From Aradus depressus (Eukaryota > Arthropoda > Insecta > Hemiptera > Aradidae), in NCBI GenBank assembly GCA_963662175.1, contig OY759216.1:43231087-43295086 (forward strand): DNA of 64,000 bases, given 5' to 3'. This document shows, one piece after another, positions 31,205 to 42,734 of the stretch. Each line of letters begins with the position of its first letter. Within the stretch, counting starts at the first letter, position 1. Both the position numbers and the translations under genes were made by a program. The notes beneath the pieces were generated by a model. That model did not search any database, had not been told where the DNA came from, and saw nothing but the letters and a program-made list of their open reading frames with translations.

Positions 31205-31955
31205 TGATTATTATTGCAGTAGTAATTCTGTAGGATTTTTATATATTATTTTCAATTCATTTATATGATTGAATACTTTATTAGTATCTATTATACAAAT
31301 ATATTGTCAATTGCTAGGGCCATCAGTCAATTAATTTATACAAGAAACGAAATTTCATCACCCACCTTTGAACATCGAAATCGTCGTATTATACCCGAGG
31401 CTAGCAAGGTAACCAGGCTTCGCACAGAGTTGATAAGCCCGGTTAATGACGTGGTGATTTGAAAAAAAATATAATCCGATCGTTAAAGAGCTACAGTTCA
31501 TTTTTTATTTTGCCCCACTCTCTCCCGTTCAAATATTTGGGAAGCTACATAGCCTATGATTCAATCGGGCTCATAAGGATGCAATCCTAGATAAAAACTC
31601 CAATTGAAGAGGCTATCTACTATATACAGGTACATGCTGTCGCGGACTTTTTTGTATAACATTTTATTCCTAACTATTTTTCTATACATTATTTTGATAT
31701 ACATATCTTCAATTGTTTAGGCAGCGTATGAAATAAAAGCAGTACGATCTGCCGATTCTTCTCCGATTTGCTTCTCTTTTACCATCTCTGTTTAGCTCCC
31801 TTTTGATAAAGCGTGAAAATGTCTAGCCTATGCTCACCGGTGAAACCATTGTCACAACGGTGAAAGAATTATCCAAATCGGTTAATTAGTTTTCGAGATT
31901 ACTACTTCAATTACAAAACAAATTAGGATAGATAATCATTAAGGTTACAATACTT
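31205..31955. other. Intergenic, no gene seen
   Basis: Contains 'tcgtattatacccgaggc' (31383-31400), faintly like the ACCCGGC repeat at 22441, and T/A-rich sequence. No coding domain. Confidence 0.4.
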
Positions 31956-31959
31956 AACA

Positions 31960-32195
31960 TTTTGTGCAGAGATATCCTGCAACGATACAAAATATAAAGA
32001 AAAACGTATGTTATTAAAAATATTGTCTATTTCACAAAATATATATTTTTGTTCTAAACCCCGCGGAGACTGAAAAGGGACACAGTTTGGAATGTAAACA
32101 TCTTCAACTTCCATTTAGTATTTGTGGTTGGTTGAAGATGGTAGCAATACCGAAAGTACTGTCATATATTTGTGAAATAAACAATATTTTTAAAA
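31960..32195. repeat. Family E inverted module with hammerhead-like core
   Basis: Short inverted arms 'aaaatattgtctatttcac' (32012-32032) and 'gtgaaataaacaatattttt' (32174-32194) enclose CCCCGCGGAGACTGAAAAGG and, on the plus strand at 32132-32155, TTGAAGA, the stem-loop GGTA-GCAA-TACC and GAAA. The same arrangement occurs at 25690-25770 and 45060-45300. It resembles Penelope-type non-coding ends. Confidence 0.6.
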
Positions 32196-32271
32196 AACTG
32201 GCGTTTTTCTTTACATTTTTTACTAAGTTTACGGTTTATAACATTGTATTTATATTTGTAAATATACTTAC

Positions 32272-32427
32272 AGATTCAATAATCTTTAACGCAGTAAATC
32301 CTGCATACGTGAAATCTTTTTTCTCTACGTTCTCTTCCTCAGCTGTAAAAAAATTATCAGAAATAGAATATAAAGCAGAAATAATGATCAACGAAATAAT
32401 TGATGAAATAAATGTTTGTATGAACAT
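32272..32427 (-). pseudogene. Tandem exon-like block, copy 1
   Basis: The minus strand reads FIQTFISSIISLIIISALYS, then ISDNFFTAEEENVEKKDFTY and AGFTALKIIES, followed by a consensus donor GTAAGT (reverse of 32266-32271). Copy 2 upstream (32555-32700) shares the peptide IISxLxSISDxFF and the DNA flanks. Conservation at the peptide level across the TTTTTTTACAG stretch argues that this is coding rather than an intron end. It lies just upstream of the receptor-like gene on the same strand, so an N-terminal exon is conceivable, but no family is recognised. Confidence 0.3.
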
Positions 32428-32554
32428 ATTATTAATAATTACTACTATATTTCATACTAATAAATTTTTATTATAAAATAAATAATATAAACTTAATATG
32501 CTGAAAGATATGTACAAAATAATCACACACGTTTTAATTTAATAAACTTTAACC

Positions 32555-32700
32555 CAGTATATCTTCCGAGTGTGTCAGTATATCTGGCCGAGAGACTTCT
32601 TCTATCTGTGCTATCTTCCCCATCAGCTGCCAAAAAAAGTATCAGAAATAGAACATAATGGGGAAATAATCATGAAAAAAACCCAGTAAATTACTTTTAT
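32555..32700 (-). pseudogene. Tandem exon-like block, copy 2 (broken)
   Basis: A diverged duplicate of 32272-32427. It reads FMIISPLCSISDTFFGS, then a stop where copy 1 has the AEEEN segment, and lacks the GTAAGT donor. About 280 bp separates matching points of the two copies. Confidence 0.35.
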
Positions 32701-32760
32701 GTTTGAATAATCAAATAAATAATAATATAATGGTTTATTTATAGTAATAATATTGTTTTT

Positions 32761-33591
32761 ATAAATTTAAATAAATTCAAAAAAATATATATTTAAAATA
32801 ATCACAGACATTTTAATATAAACATATATATTATATTACTAAAATATAAATAAAGGTGGCTCGAAAATGAAAACTTGGCCTACTTTTGATTTCAAGAAAA
32901 TAAAGGCACAATTCGTCTATCCTTGGCTTTAGGAATATTTTATAAAAAGATTGAAAATTCCTATTGCAGGATTCGAATGAATTTTTCATGTGTATTTATT
33001 TGCCTACTGTTACGCTTAAGAGGATTTATTATACATATGTTATACATTTATTATTTGGCCTTATGTCTATTATAACAGATCGCATTATAACCGAATACCG
33101 TTCTAATGAATTCAACAAAGAAAATAGGGCTAAATTCGTTAAATTCTTTTACATTGAATGTTACTGTTGAGATTTATGTCTGTGGCTGTTTGCAAAATAA
33201 AAATACGCTAATTAACTTTAAGACGCCAAGCTATTAACCTGTATACAATATTATTTTGCCCAAATTGTACTGCGAGTAGTGGGTACATGATTACAAAACA
33301 CTGTACTTAATAAATATATTTTTTCAATTATGATTTCATGAATTGATTGTATTTACAGAAACTTCCTAAACAGTAATCTTTTCAAAGGAGTATTGATTAC
33401 TGTCATCATGTACATTTCTTTTAAATAGGCAAAAAATGATTATAAACTAATTTTCTTTAAGAAGGATTTCTTGTATATTTAGAAGTATTGAATTCAATAT
33501 TTAAATAAGTGAAAAATGCAAGTAATGAGTGAACAACCTTTCAAAGAGCACTCATTTAACATTTTCTATGAGACAGTTTATTTATTTACAG
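32761..33591. other. AT-rich intergenic, no gene seen
   Basis: No recognised repeat or domain. Confidence 0.45.
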
Positions 33592-33723
33592 ACTTTACTC
33601 CGCGACTGGAACATCACACTCATAAACATCGAAGACTTATACCAAAGTTTCGACACCAAATTTGATTTACATATGAATTCGGAAGATCGCATAATTTCAT
33701 GTCCAAATTTCTCTTGTTATGAG
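33592..33723 (+). CDS. Candidate internal exon, family not recognised
   Basis: An open 132-base stretch (44 codons, phase 0 at both ends) lies between acceptor TTTATTTACAG and donor GTAATG. It reads TLLRDWNITLINIEDLYQSF, DTKFDLHMNSEDRIISCPNF and SCYE. Codon composition is less AT-rich than the flanks. The C-P-N-F-S-C spacing could suit an extracellular Cys-rich loop, but no family can be named and no neighbouring exon was found. Confidence 0.3.
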
Positions 33724-34705
33724 GTAATGCCATGTGGGTTCACCGTTGGGTGTTTTTTCCTATCATGCCATTTTTATTTTATTTACATTTTTTACTCTCT
33801 ATATATCTAGTTGTGGCTTATAAGATAAATACAAAAAATAAAATAAAAAGGATATAATTACATGTGTAAAGACTGGAAAAAGTATTCAACATGGTGCTGC
33901 TTTCTACCACTAAAATTGTAACTAAGTAGTCTTCTTGTCTAGTAGGTGGCAGCACCACCGCAATACACATAACAAATACTAATAATTGAAGGGGTTAGAA
34001 TTAAACGCATATTTGCGTATGTAATTTTTACACATATATGTCATTTTTATGAGCTAAATATATGTCTTAGTAATTTAAAATGTTATTTATTCCTTCAAAT
34101 AAAATTTAGCAACATGTGGAGCTGCTGTCTTCACACAGCATTCAGGCCACATCATAGGCATATGATCCCTCATGGTTACTGGTTGTTGTTTTGTCAAAAG
34201 GTGCAAAGTTTCTTATCGTAGACAAAGAAAAATATATATATACAGGGTTTCATATTTTTGTAGGATCAGCGGTCTTTCTCTTTAATTATTGCCAAGATGA
34301 AGTCTAAATTTACCAAACAATTATTTTGTCAAGTACCTACATATCAATACGGGATCTCGAACTGAACAGTCTTAATCCAAATGGAGGATGAATGCTGAAT
34401 CTATATTTTTTGAACAAAAAAAAGTTGTTTTGAGCGAGCTTTGTTGGATACTAGCTGATATATATCAACGTATATTCAACGTTGATGTTTGACAACGTCC
34501 CAGATTTGTTTCCATTGTTGAAGTTGATATTTTTGATTGATAAGTGTCCCGAACTGGGGAATTTCATCCGTTTTTTTATTTAACTGTCGTTTAATCTTTC
34601 AATACAATTTTCACTTTCCAAAATAGGGCACATTTTTTTAAAAATTTCCATTAGTCTAATCCGTTGGGATTTCACGAAGATATTTGATTTCGAAGGCAGT
34701 TAGTC
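33724..34705. other. Intergenic, no gene seen
   Basis: AT-rich; no recognised repeat, domain or RNA. Confidence 0.45.
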
Positions 34706-34905
34706 ATTTGTTAGTTGTTATGATTTATACCCGGACTTTAACTATGAGGTCATATCGCCTACTACAAGAGCGCTTTTTCTTCGCTCACGTGGACATGAGT
34801 CCGACTAACCTAAATTTTGCTTACCTAGGTTTATTCATCTAGGAGTGAGGTCTTTAAAGGATACCTGATATTGTGCAGGCTCGGGACAATCGCTTAACGT
34901 CAATT
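34706..34905 (-). repeat. SINE-1, 5'-truncated
   Basis: On the minus strand: TTGACGTTAAGCGATTGTCC, GTGAATAAACC-like, GGCGATATGACCTCATAGTT and a TCATAACAACTAAC tail. It has lost the tRNA head and is well diverged. Confidence 0.75.
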
Positions 34906-35804
34906 TTTAAGGTTTTTGTTGTGGAGCTTTGAACGAAATTTAATTTTGTCTGATATCCTAATTTCAATTAAAGTTCGTTCTGGGGAAGTACATAGCCGGC
35001 GATTCACCTATTTTTTTTTATTGTTGCAAAAGGTGGTTTTTAAAGGCCTTGTTATCTTCAAATTGTGTAAAAATGTCTTATGTTTACAGCTAGAAATGGA
35101 GAAATAATTAAATTTCAAAAAACATATGTTTTACCTGGCACCAGGCATGTATAAATACAAAAGATCGTATGCTGCAGTTTTACAAATACTTGTTCGAAAA
35201 ATATCTTATATTTTAATAAATCTGTTATAGATCCCTTCGGTTCATTTTTCCTGTGATGTCAAAATTTGAAGATCTAACCAAAATTAAATACAACTTTTTT
35301 TTTCACTCCTGAAAAGTTGGGTTTATGGGGGACATAAAAGAAAAAAAAAAACAAAAAAAAATCTTTGGAATCCTTTGATCGGGATTCACAACTTTACAGG
35401 GAAATTTAAAAAATATTTTATTAACTAGAATTCCTTACAAATAATATTCCACTGAAACGTGATAATTTAAAAATAATTATATTCACTAGATCCTTACCTT
35501 CTATCATATCCAAATTATTATTTCACTGCTTCAAAACCGCTTACAAAATATGTATGATAGAGAATATTTAGCACGATGAGGATAAAACGTGTTAACCCAA
35601 CGATAAAAACGCTTCGTTCATCACTTTCACAAAAAACATATAAGGTTATTTTATCATATGTAAAAGTAAGTAAGTTTAAGAAAGTATAACGTATGTGTTA
35701 TGTTAAAAATTACCACAAGCAATTGGTAGGGGGGCAGCCAGATTTACTAAAATACAACTACAGTATTTCGTTTACAGAAGTGCTTTCATTTTATTTTCTT
35801 ATAC
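34906..35804. other. Intergenic with a family C terminus
   Basis: GTTCTGGGGAAGTACATAGC and CGGCGATTCACC lie at 34976-35008. The remainder shows A-runs and AT-rich sequence, with no gene. Confidence 0.45.
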
Positions 35805-36905
35805 CTATCTATAGTATAAGCAAGTATTGTAATCGTGCGAAAATCCGAGATCGAGGTTTTAACTGATTTTCACCTTTCGAGGTCCCCTGGATATGTATTT
35901 ACCATTTTCACTGTGCGTGTGTGTATGTATGTGATTGAAACGTTCTGAACTCTCCACAGCAAAAACGATTGTAGATATGAACTTGAAATTTGTAATGAAA
36001 AGGTGTCATGTTCTAACTTAAGTTTGATTAGATTTTGGCCGAAATCGAACGAAAATTGAAACCACTTTTTCCCGGAACCTAACTACATTTTACAAGATAC
36101 AGCTTATCTTTATTACCTAATCAAAAATCTTTAAGAGTAATAGTTGTAGAGAATACAAAATACAGAGGGCGCCGGTAGCTCAGTGGTATGCGTGCTCGAC
36201 TTCTGAACTCAAGGTCGTGGGTTCGTAGCCCGAACGAGGCCCTTAGTTTATTTTATCTGGGAGGTAAAATAAACTTAAGCACGCCGTCCTTCGGATGGAA
36301 CGTTAAGCGATGGTCCCGAGCCTGTACGATGTCAGGTACTCGTTAAAGACCCCTGCCCTAGATGAATAAAAATTTAGGGTAGGCAAAATTTAGGACTCCC
36401 ACAGTAGAGTCGGGGTCATGTCCACCAGAGTGAAGAAAGAGCGCTCTGGTAGTAGGCGATATGACCTCGTAGTTAAAGCCCGGGCATGAGTCATAAAACC
36501 TAACCTAACCCATACATGATTTTTTAAAGGTCGTCAGGTTATCGAGATTCATGCCGAAAACTGCCTTGAAATGAAGTTTTGAAACAATATTTTTAGGCGT
36601 TTCCTTGATTTACCCTCAAACGGTTAATCTTATCGAAAAATTAATTCTTACCAAAAATGTTCCTTATAAAATTTCCGATCGCTCATGTGCCATAGATTTG
36701 AGATAAAACTAATATGAATAAAGGTATAGCGCCCCAATGAATGTAAAATAAATTTCCATAGAAATTATTTCAAAATATTGTTATTATATTGTATAGAAGA
36801 TCAATAATAATGAAATATTTTTTTATTAGTAGTAGTTTTTATATCAAATTAAAAATTTGAGATAAAAATAAAATATATATAATGTGGTCATAACAGTATT
36901 TTCTT
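35805..36905 (-). repeat. Family D, near full length, with nested SINE-1
   Basis: In reverse it runs from the GTATAAG end at 35815 (TAGTATAAGCAAGTATTGTA, 'cgtgcgaaaatccgagatcg') through 'gattagattttggccgaaatcgaacg' and 'acattttacaagatacagcttat'. After the SINE it resumes 'ggtcgtcaggttatcgagat', 'ccgaaaactgccttgaaatg' and ends near 'cttataccaacc'. GTATAAGAA-like sequence at both extremes suggests terminal inverted repeats, i.e. a non-autonomous DNA element of about 750 bp. This is inference. Confidence 0.65.
36169..36513 (+). repeat. Full-length SINE-1 nested in family D
   Basis: The head GGGCGCCGGTAGCTCAGTGG, TCGTGGGTTCGTAGCCCGAA (B box with one change), a full body and a tail CATAAAACCTAACCTAACCC. 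Only a short flanking match (ATACAG/ATACAT) suggests the target duplication. Confidence 0.88.
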
Positions 36906-36999
36906 ATACCAACCTTTATAGATCACTCTCTCCCTCTCCTTTTTCTCAAAATGATTTTATACTGGCATTACTGAGTATAAGAAAGTCGCTCTTAGAATT

Positions 37000-37170
37000 A
37001 CGCTGTACAATGCAATATCGCTGACGCCAACTCATTACTTTTATAAACCCAGTAAACCACTATGAATTGATTTTGAGAAGGGGGAGGAGGAGAGAGAGTG
37101 GTCTGTAAACTTGGTTGGTTTAAGAAAGTCCTATAATGGCCACATCACATATATTTTGATTCTAATAGTT
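37000..37170 (+). repeat. Family D terminal fragment
   Basis: GGTTGGTTTAAGAAAGTCCT followed by 'ataatggccacatcacatatatttt' at 37117-37160, the family D end seen also at 15505, 43885 and 50960. Confidence 0.55.
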
Positions 37171-37595
37171 CTACTATACACAGGTGACATTCCTCGATCC
37201 AGTACCTTTGCAGATTACAGGATGCGGGTAGCACAGAGATGGTGACGCCCGTCGTTTTTTTTTAGTCAACCATTTATAACTCCCACAGTCAAAATATTCT
37301 CTTAAACCAATGTTTCAAAACAAATAATCCCAGTCCTCCAAAAATAGTTTGGCTTGTGGCAAGGATTCAAGAGACAGACAGACATATTCGGAACAAAAAG
37401 TGTTTGATTTGACCTGAAACTCAAAGTTATGAAAAAATGTTTGAAATCCAAGCAAAATTAGAAAAAAAAATCACCTCACATAATTATTTCTTGCTTCGTT
37501 ATGTTAAAAAGTTCGTACCAAGGAAACATCAAATACACATATGTATTTAATACACAAATACACATATGTAAATATTAGATTCTAAAATTAATTAC

Positions 37596-38033
37596 AGCTT
37601 AATTCATGTGGGAGCTTCTAGCTCTAGTGCTAATATTTTCAGACTTCAAAAGAAAGCTTTGAGAACATTAATTATTATTAATGAAAAAACATGCTCTAGA
37701 GATATATTTAAAAAACTTAAAATTTTACCTTTGTCTGCTCTGTTTATATTTGAAACATTAATAGTCATTAGAAAAAATATAAATATTTTCCCTCTTAACA
37801 ATTCTATGGATAATTATGTTAATTGGAAAAAAGAAGAAGTTCGATTAACTAAACATTGTTCCTCACTTTTTGAAAGAAGCATAACTCATAAAGAAATCAA
37901 CTTCTTCAAAGAATATCATTATATATTTATCTTCTTTAGATACAATGTAACAATTCAAAATGTTTATGTTAGAGAAAATCCTTCATTCGGACTGCTCAAT
38001 AAAAAATTAAATGTTAAAAAAATACAGTCTTGA
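37596..38033 (+). pseudogene. Jockey-like LINE reverse transcriptase C-terminus
   Basis: An open frame of about 141 codons reads GASSSSANIFRLQKKALRTL, then CSRDIFKKLKILPLSALFIF and ETLIVIRKNINIF, ending at TGA (38031-38033). The W/V-G-x-S-S, 'IFRLQKKALR', 'CRDLFKKLKILPLxxLFIFE' series is characteristic of the C-terminal (post-RT) part of jockey/CR1-type LINE ORF2 proteins. The RT catalytic YADD is absent upstream, so the copy is 5'-truncated. A second relic lies at 52920-53043 on the minus strand. The frame is intact for its length, suggesting recent insertion. Confidence 0.82.
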
Positions 38034-38048
38034 ATGAAGACTTATAAA

Positions 38049-38435
38049 ATAAAATAAAAATAAAATAGCTTTATTGACATTCATTTAGAACAAAAGCCTC
38101 TCCTTTTGGAGGTTTTGAGTCTACTGCTCTTTCAACAGAAGAAATCAGAAAAGCAATCTGAAAAGAATCCGAAAGGAAATGAGAAAATAAATTCTAAAAA
38201 AAAAAATACTAGATGATATTGAATTTTAACGATTGTTCCTAAATTAAATTATTTCTTAAGTAAAACTGTTACTTCTTGAATAAAGATAAAACAAAACACA
38301 TGTGTAACAGCATTATTTCAGAAATAACTATAATTAAAAAAAAAAAAAAATTTACTTTTACTTTTAATTTTTTTTTTTTTCTTAATTTTTATTTAACGTC
38401 GCATCGACTGCAAGGCCATTAGCCTTGTTTTATCT
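38049..38435 (-). repeat. Retroelement 3'-end insertion with 14-bp TSD
   Basis: The 387-bp insert is flanked by TGAAGACTTATAAA at 38035-38048 and 38436-38449. On the minus strand it starts AGATAAAACAAGGCTAATGG and ends with AATAAAGCTATTTTATTTTT and a (TTTTA)n tail. That is the structure of a 5'-truncated non-LTR element with a simple-repeat tail. It has no coding capacity and the family is not identified. It landed a few bases beyond the stop of the jockey relic. Confidence 0.8.
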
Positions 38436-38449
38436 TGAAGACTTATAAA

Positions 38450-39121
38450 GAAATATAAATATAAAATATTTATTCTAAAAAAAATAGTATCAATTAAATT
38501 ATTAGTAGTATTTATTAATACATATGAGGAATTTTTTATTAATTTTTCTTCTATTATTTATTTATTTAAAAAAAATTATTATTCATGGATTTATATGCTA
38601 AAATTTAATATGGGTAGATGTATAAATGTAATTCTTAGAGCTATTTTAAAGTACATAATTGCATGACATTCATTATTATGGTTATGGTTTAAAGGAAAGG
38701 AAATAAATATTATTATTATAGACAAGGGAGAGTTACCATGGTATTTGGTCCAGTATATTGTTCTGAGAGTGGGTACTATCAAAGAGGCTTCTATCACTTC
38801 GTTGGGGGAACAGTGCATATTGCAAGAATGTTAAGAATCGTGTACTGTTTGCATTTATCCTTGCACCGGTTAAACATTGCACATAGCACGATCGTGTGCT
38901 AACAGAGTGAGACCCAAGTGACGGAGTGGGGGCTCCAACCTTTCATCTGCTGACTGACACTGATATCAACAAGAGGACAACCAAATGTCAAGGCCCCTCA
39001 ACCATTTCCAACATTCCTATTGCCAATAACATTAAGTTTTCATCTCTTTGTTCTGTACAAATGTTATTTAATAAAGAATTGATTGATTGCAGAGATAGGT
39101 TTTGTTCTCATGTTATTCAAC
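38450..39121. other. Intergenic; possible retroelement tail
   Basis: 38935-39110 ends in 'tttaataaagaattgattgattgc', which could be the 3' tail of a non-LTR element. No gene is recognised. Confidence 0.35.
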
Positions 39122-39830
39122 GTTTTTAGGTTATGCTGACGACCTAGACATCGTTGGGAGATTCTTCAGAGCAGTAGAGAAGGCGTTCATAGCGCTTAAT
39201 GAAGCTGCAAAACAAATGGGACTATTGATGAATGAATTCCTCGAGGACATAGTATGTATATCGTCACTGGTCAAGAGCTAATGAAGTTCATATTGGCTCA
39301 TATTCCTTCGGGAAAGTGAATGGGTTCACTTAGCTGGAGTGTCAGGTCTCCAAGTACAATCGGTGTTTCTTTGGGCTCCGGCGCCATTTTAGGAATAACT
39401 TGTTTTCTAGGGCAACTTTACAAAACCTTGATTTGTTCAGTGTTAACTTACAATTTGTGAAGTGCCAAAGACTGACGAACAAGCTCTTCTGATTTAGGAA
39501 AGGAAGATCCTACGATGCATCTATTGAGGATTTCAGGAGGGTCAGAAGATCGAATCAGGAGCTATATGCTTTGCCGCATAGTACATTGTAAAGCTTGTCA
39601 GCCTAAGATGAGCAGGACACTTGGCAAAGATTGGAGACCATGAAATCCCAAAGAATCCATTATTGGAGGAAATCCATGGAACCAGGCGTGATGGAAGGTC
39701 CAAGGCTGGTGTTGCGACGATCCTACTTGGAATCCGGAACTGGAGGGCAGCTGCACAGTACCGAGACGACTAACGGAAGCTGATCCAGGAGGCCTTGACT
39801 CAGAGATGAGCTGTTGCGCCGCTGATGATG
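39122..39830 (+). pseudogene. RTE-like LINE relic (RT to C-terminus), heavily broken
   Basis: The relic begins GYADDLDIVGRFFRAVEKAF, then IALNEAAKQMGLLMNE, which contains the YADD catalytic box of reverse transcriptase. Further on, in shifting frames, RRVRRSNQELYAL and GHLAKIGDHEIPKNPLLEEI, HGTRRDGRSK, GIRNWRAAAQYRD match the C-terminal region seen intact at 48354-48880. Several stops and frameshifts interrupt it. The YADD is retained but the element is plainly inactive. Confidence 0.8.
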
Positions 39831-40029
39831 TTTATCCAAAGCCTAAATGCCCGCAAAATGCCTCACACTACCACTTTGCTACCTACACTTCTGTTCTTCA
39901 ATTGAGCGCTGAACTTTTGCGAAGATTAGTTTTGACGTGAAAACGTCTATTCGCTCGTTAAGCACAGTGATAGCCGGTCAAACATTCTTGTGTTACAAAA
40001 TACCGTCACATTTCAATCGATAATAACTA

Positions 40030-40584
40030 CGAGACTAATAATGCGATAACAACGGTTGAGGTCACAATGGATAGAGCATGTCTGTACGTGTTTGTTGTGC
40101 AGTGTTTGTTTTGCCTGTGACGTTATTGGGCTAGTGTGGGCGCCGGCGGATGATTGTTGCGAATTAGCGTTGTGTAAAATTAGAAATTAGTGTAGCGTGA
40201 TAACGCGTTTAGATAGGACGTAGATTCGGGTGTCATTGTAAAGAGCTTGAGGAGCACTACTAGGACTCAAAGTGAACAAAAAAAATATTCGCCGAAATAT
40301 ATGTAATAATCGGTATTAAATTGAAAATTGCAAAAAAATTAATGATGTCTCATATGATTCGTAAATATGCGCGGAATTATAGAAAACGCAAATCAGAGGA
40401 AAGCTCGCATCAAAAGGAATTAAAAAACCAAAAAAGTCTAGTGCCGAGCAAATGCAAGAGCTACGGGAGCATCGAAAAGAAAATGAAAGATGATTTTATC
40501 CCGACGTTTTCACGGAAAATCTACTGCGTGGACCTTGACTACGCCTTAATGTTTTTTTTTTTGTTCTTAATTCTTCAGACTTAA
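40030..40584 (+). other. Unrecognised basic open frame with GC-richer leader
   Basis: A frame starting at ATGATG (40342) reads MMSHMIRKYARNYRKRKSEE, SSHQKELKNQKSLVPSKCKS, then KKMKDDF, and closes at 40584. It is lysine/arginine rich. The upstream 40030-40320 is GC-richer than its surroundings. It could be the start of a retroelement ORF or a first coding exon, but no family is recognised. Confidence that it is coding is low. Confidence 0.2.
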
Positions 40585-40599
40585 CGAAGAACCTCCATC

Positions 40600-42734
40600 A
40601 GGTATGACTGACCTCCACATTCGCCTCCTAGAATGAGTGGCTTCCTCCACTTCTCATCTTCCGCAGAATGGATTGAAAACGAAGATTTATTAAAAGGACA
40701 ACTTTGGAAAATGTTATTAAAGTATTCAAATTGCATACTGGTTGTATTAATAAGACCACTCTGTTTTTTTGATCTTGTCTCATGAGAAGGGCAAAGCCAA
40801 ATTTGATAAAATATGAAAATTAGAGAAAAACATTGAATTCATCATACAATATCTTATAAAATATTTTAGCCACGCAATGCATAAAATATGTAATGTTAAA
40901 TCAATAGTTGAAATTGCCATATTTTGCCTTCTCTCCGCGTTTTCATGATCAATTTACGCCTTGGCTCTTGCACATAATAAACAACAAATGATTTCGCTAT
41001 TTTCCAGATACCAGTCTTCTGCAACAGCATGGAACATGGGATGCCGCAAAATAAGTGTCTATTTTAACCTCAGCTTTTTTCCCCGAATTCTTCTTCGGTA
41101 ACGCTTCACTTGAACCAGAAACAATTTAAAAATAAGAAAAAAAAGGCCCCCACTTTGTCAGCACCATATCCAATCGCTGGCTAAGGTTTTTCCTAATTTT
41201 CCCATTGTCCTTCGCTAGTTTTCCGCACCAGTCTTCTCTCTGATTGGTTGACCAGCTTCTTTTTCCTTCCGATGACTCATGAATTATCTCTTTATTGATA
41301 TTGTTCATGTTTTGGGTGTGAATAAATTGTATTTTTCATGTATTACCAATGTCTATGTTCACTAGAATGATCCCTATAGAAACAACATTTGAAGAGCACG
41401 GGCAAAGAACCAGGTTTGTCACTAGATGTTGAAATTGAGAAAACTGAAATTTAATGTTTGAAAGTCCGTATCTATCAATTCCCCGCACGTCATATTTTCA
41501 GCTTCCTTTTTCGTAGTGACAAACCGTCTTTTTGAAGCCCGTAACGATGGTGAATTGTGAAATATGTTTAATGTACTATACTGTAGTGGCGATATCTCAC
41601 ATTCGAGAAAAAAGAAAAATTTATTTTTGTGTTTCTGCAAAATATAACAACTGATTAATACATACATGTTTTTTATAACAACTGATATAATTATATTGGG
41701 CTGAAAATGTTTACCACAATAAGGAAACACAAGAGACGTTTTTTAGAAAATTTTATTTTCTATATACTGTCGCAGACTTCCTCACTTCTGTATCTACTTA
41801 TGACTTAATAAATAATTCACAATTTTCTAATTGTACATGGATAATCTTGGCTAGTCCAAAACAAAATTTGACGAAATTCAATATGTCTTCATAAAAACCA
41901 TTTTAATCCAAACGAAACACATTACTTACATGTAAAAAAAATTAGTATACAACCATACTAGAAAACTGGATCAAATAAACACTAATAACAATTATTTACA
42001 TCGTACTTACTAACTGTTCAATTGTACACTAACTTATTCCATAGAACAGCTGACTCCTTAATATCTCTATCGAGTAAATGCTATAACAACTTTGCGTGAA
42101 CTCCCTCTTCTTTTCTTCTGGATATCCATTCCCTCACCCATAATATTTTTTTTTTATTCTTTCTTTTTTCAATCAAATAGATCACTAAAGCAGCAGCAAC
42201 TTTTTTTTGCCGAGAACTCATGTTTTGAAAAACGAAAAAATCAACACCGCAAAACTAGGTATTCAAAATGTCTTTTCTCTGCGACTCCCTACCGAGGTCT
42301 AGCTAGATTAATAAATCTCAACTAGTGTACATAGGCTACTAGAGGGTATAGCTAGAGTTACTCTAGCTCATCTCTGCCACACCTCTATCTAGAGATAAAT
42401 CGAGAAAAACTCTCTGCAGTGTACATGCAATGGTAGAGTACTCTAGTTAGAGAGTACCTACTCTAGCTAGATTTTTCTCTACAGTCTACAGGTACCTTAA
42501 GTAACAACTTTAAAAAAAAACTAACTGAGTTCTGGAGCTAATCAGACAGTCTAAACGTGATAACTTGATCTAAAATAAACTAAAAAAAATTAAAATAACT
42601 TAAAATATAAAGAAAACTACTTTTAAACGTAAAACGAATGAAACAGGTTATTTAAATAAAAACCAACATGAACATATTTAAATGAAGCCTCAATTATGAA
42701 AGGAAATCTAGGTAATTATGAATATTAAGGTTAC
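40600..42734. other. Intergenic; CTAG-rich patch
   Basis: No gene is recognised in 2.1 kb. At 42297-42490 CTAG-containing motifs (CTCTAGCTAGA, CTAGAGATAAATCGAG, CTCTAGTTAGAGAG) cluster densely and form overlapping small palindromes. Confidence 0.5.

Noticed and set aside
32272..32350. A simple 71-bp exon with acceptor TTTTTTTACAG
   Set aside because: The supposed intron side keeps a conserved peptide (SISDxFF) in the duplicate block, so the acceptor is not convincing; kept only as an exon-like block.
36172..36250. A functional tRNA gene (good A and B boxes)
   Set aside because: The tRNA-like segment continues into a conserved SINE body repeated about 21 times, and the acceptor stem and anticodon arm do not close cleanly; it is a SINE head.
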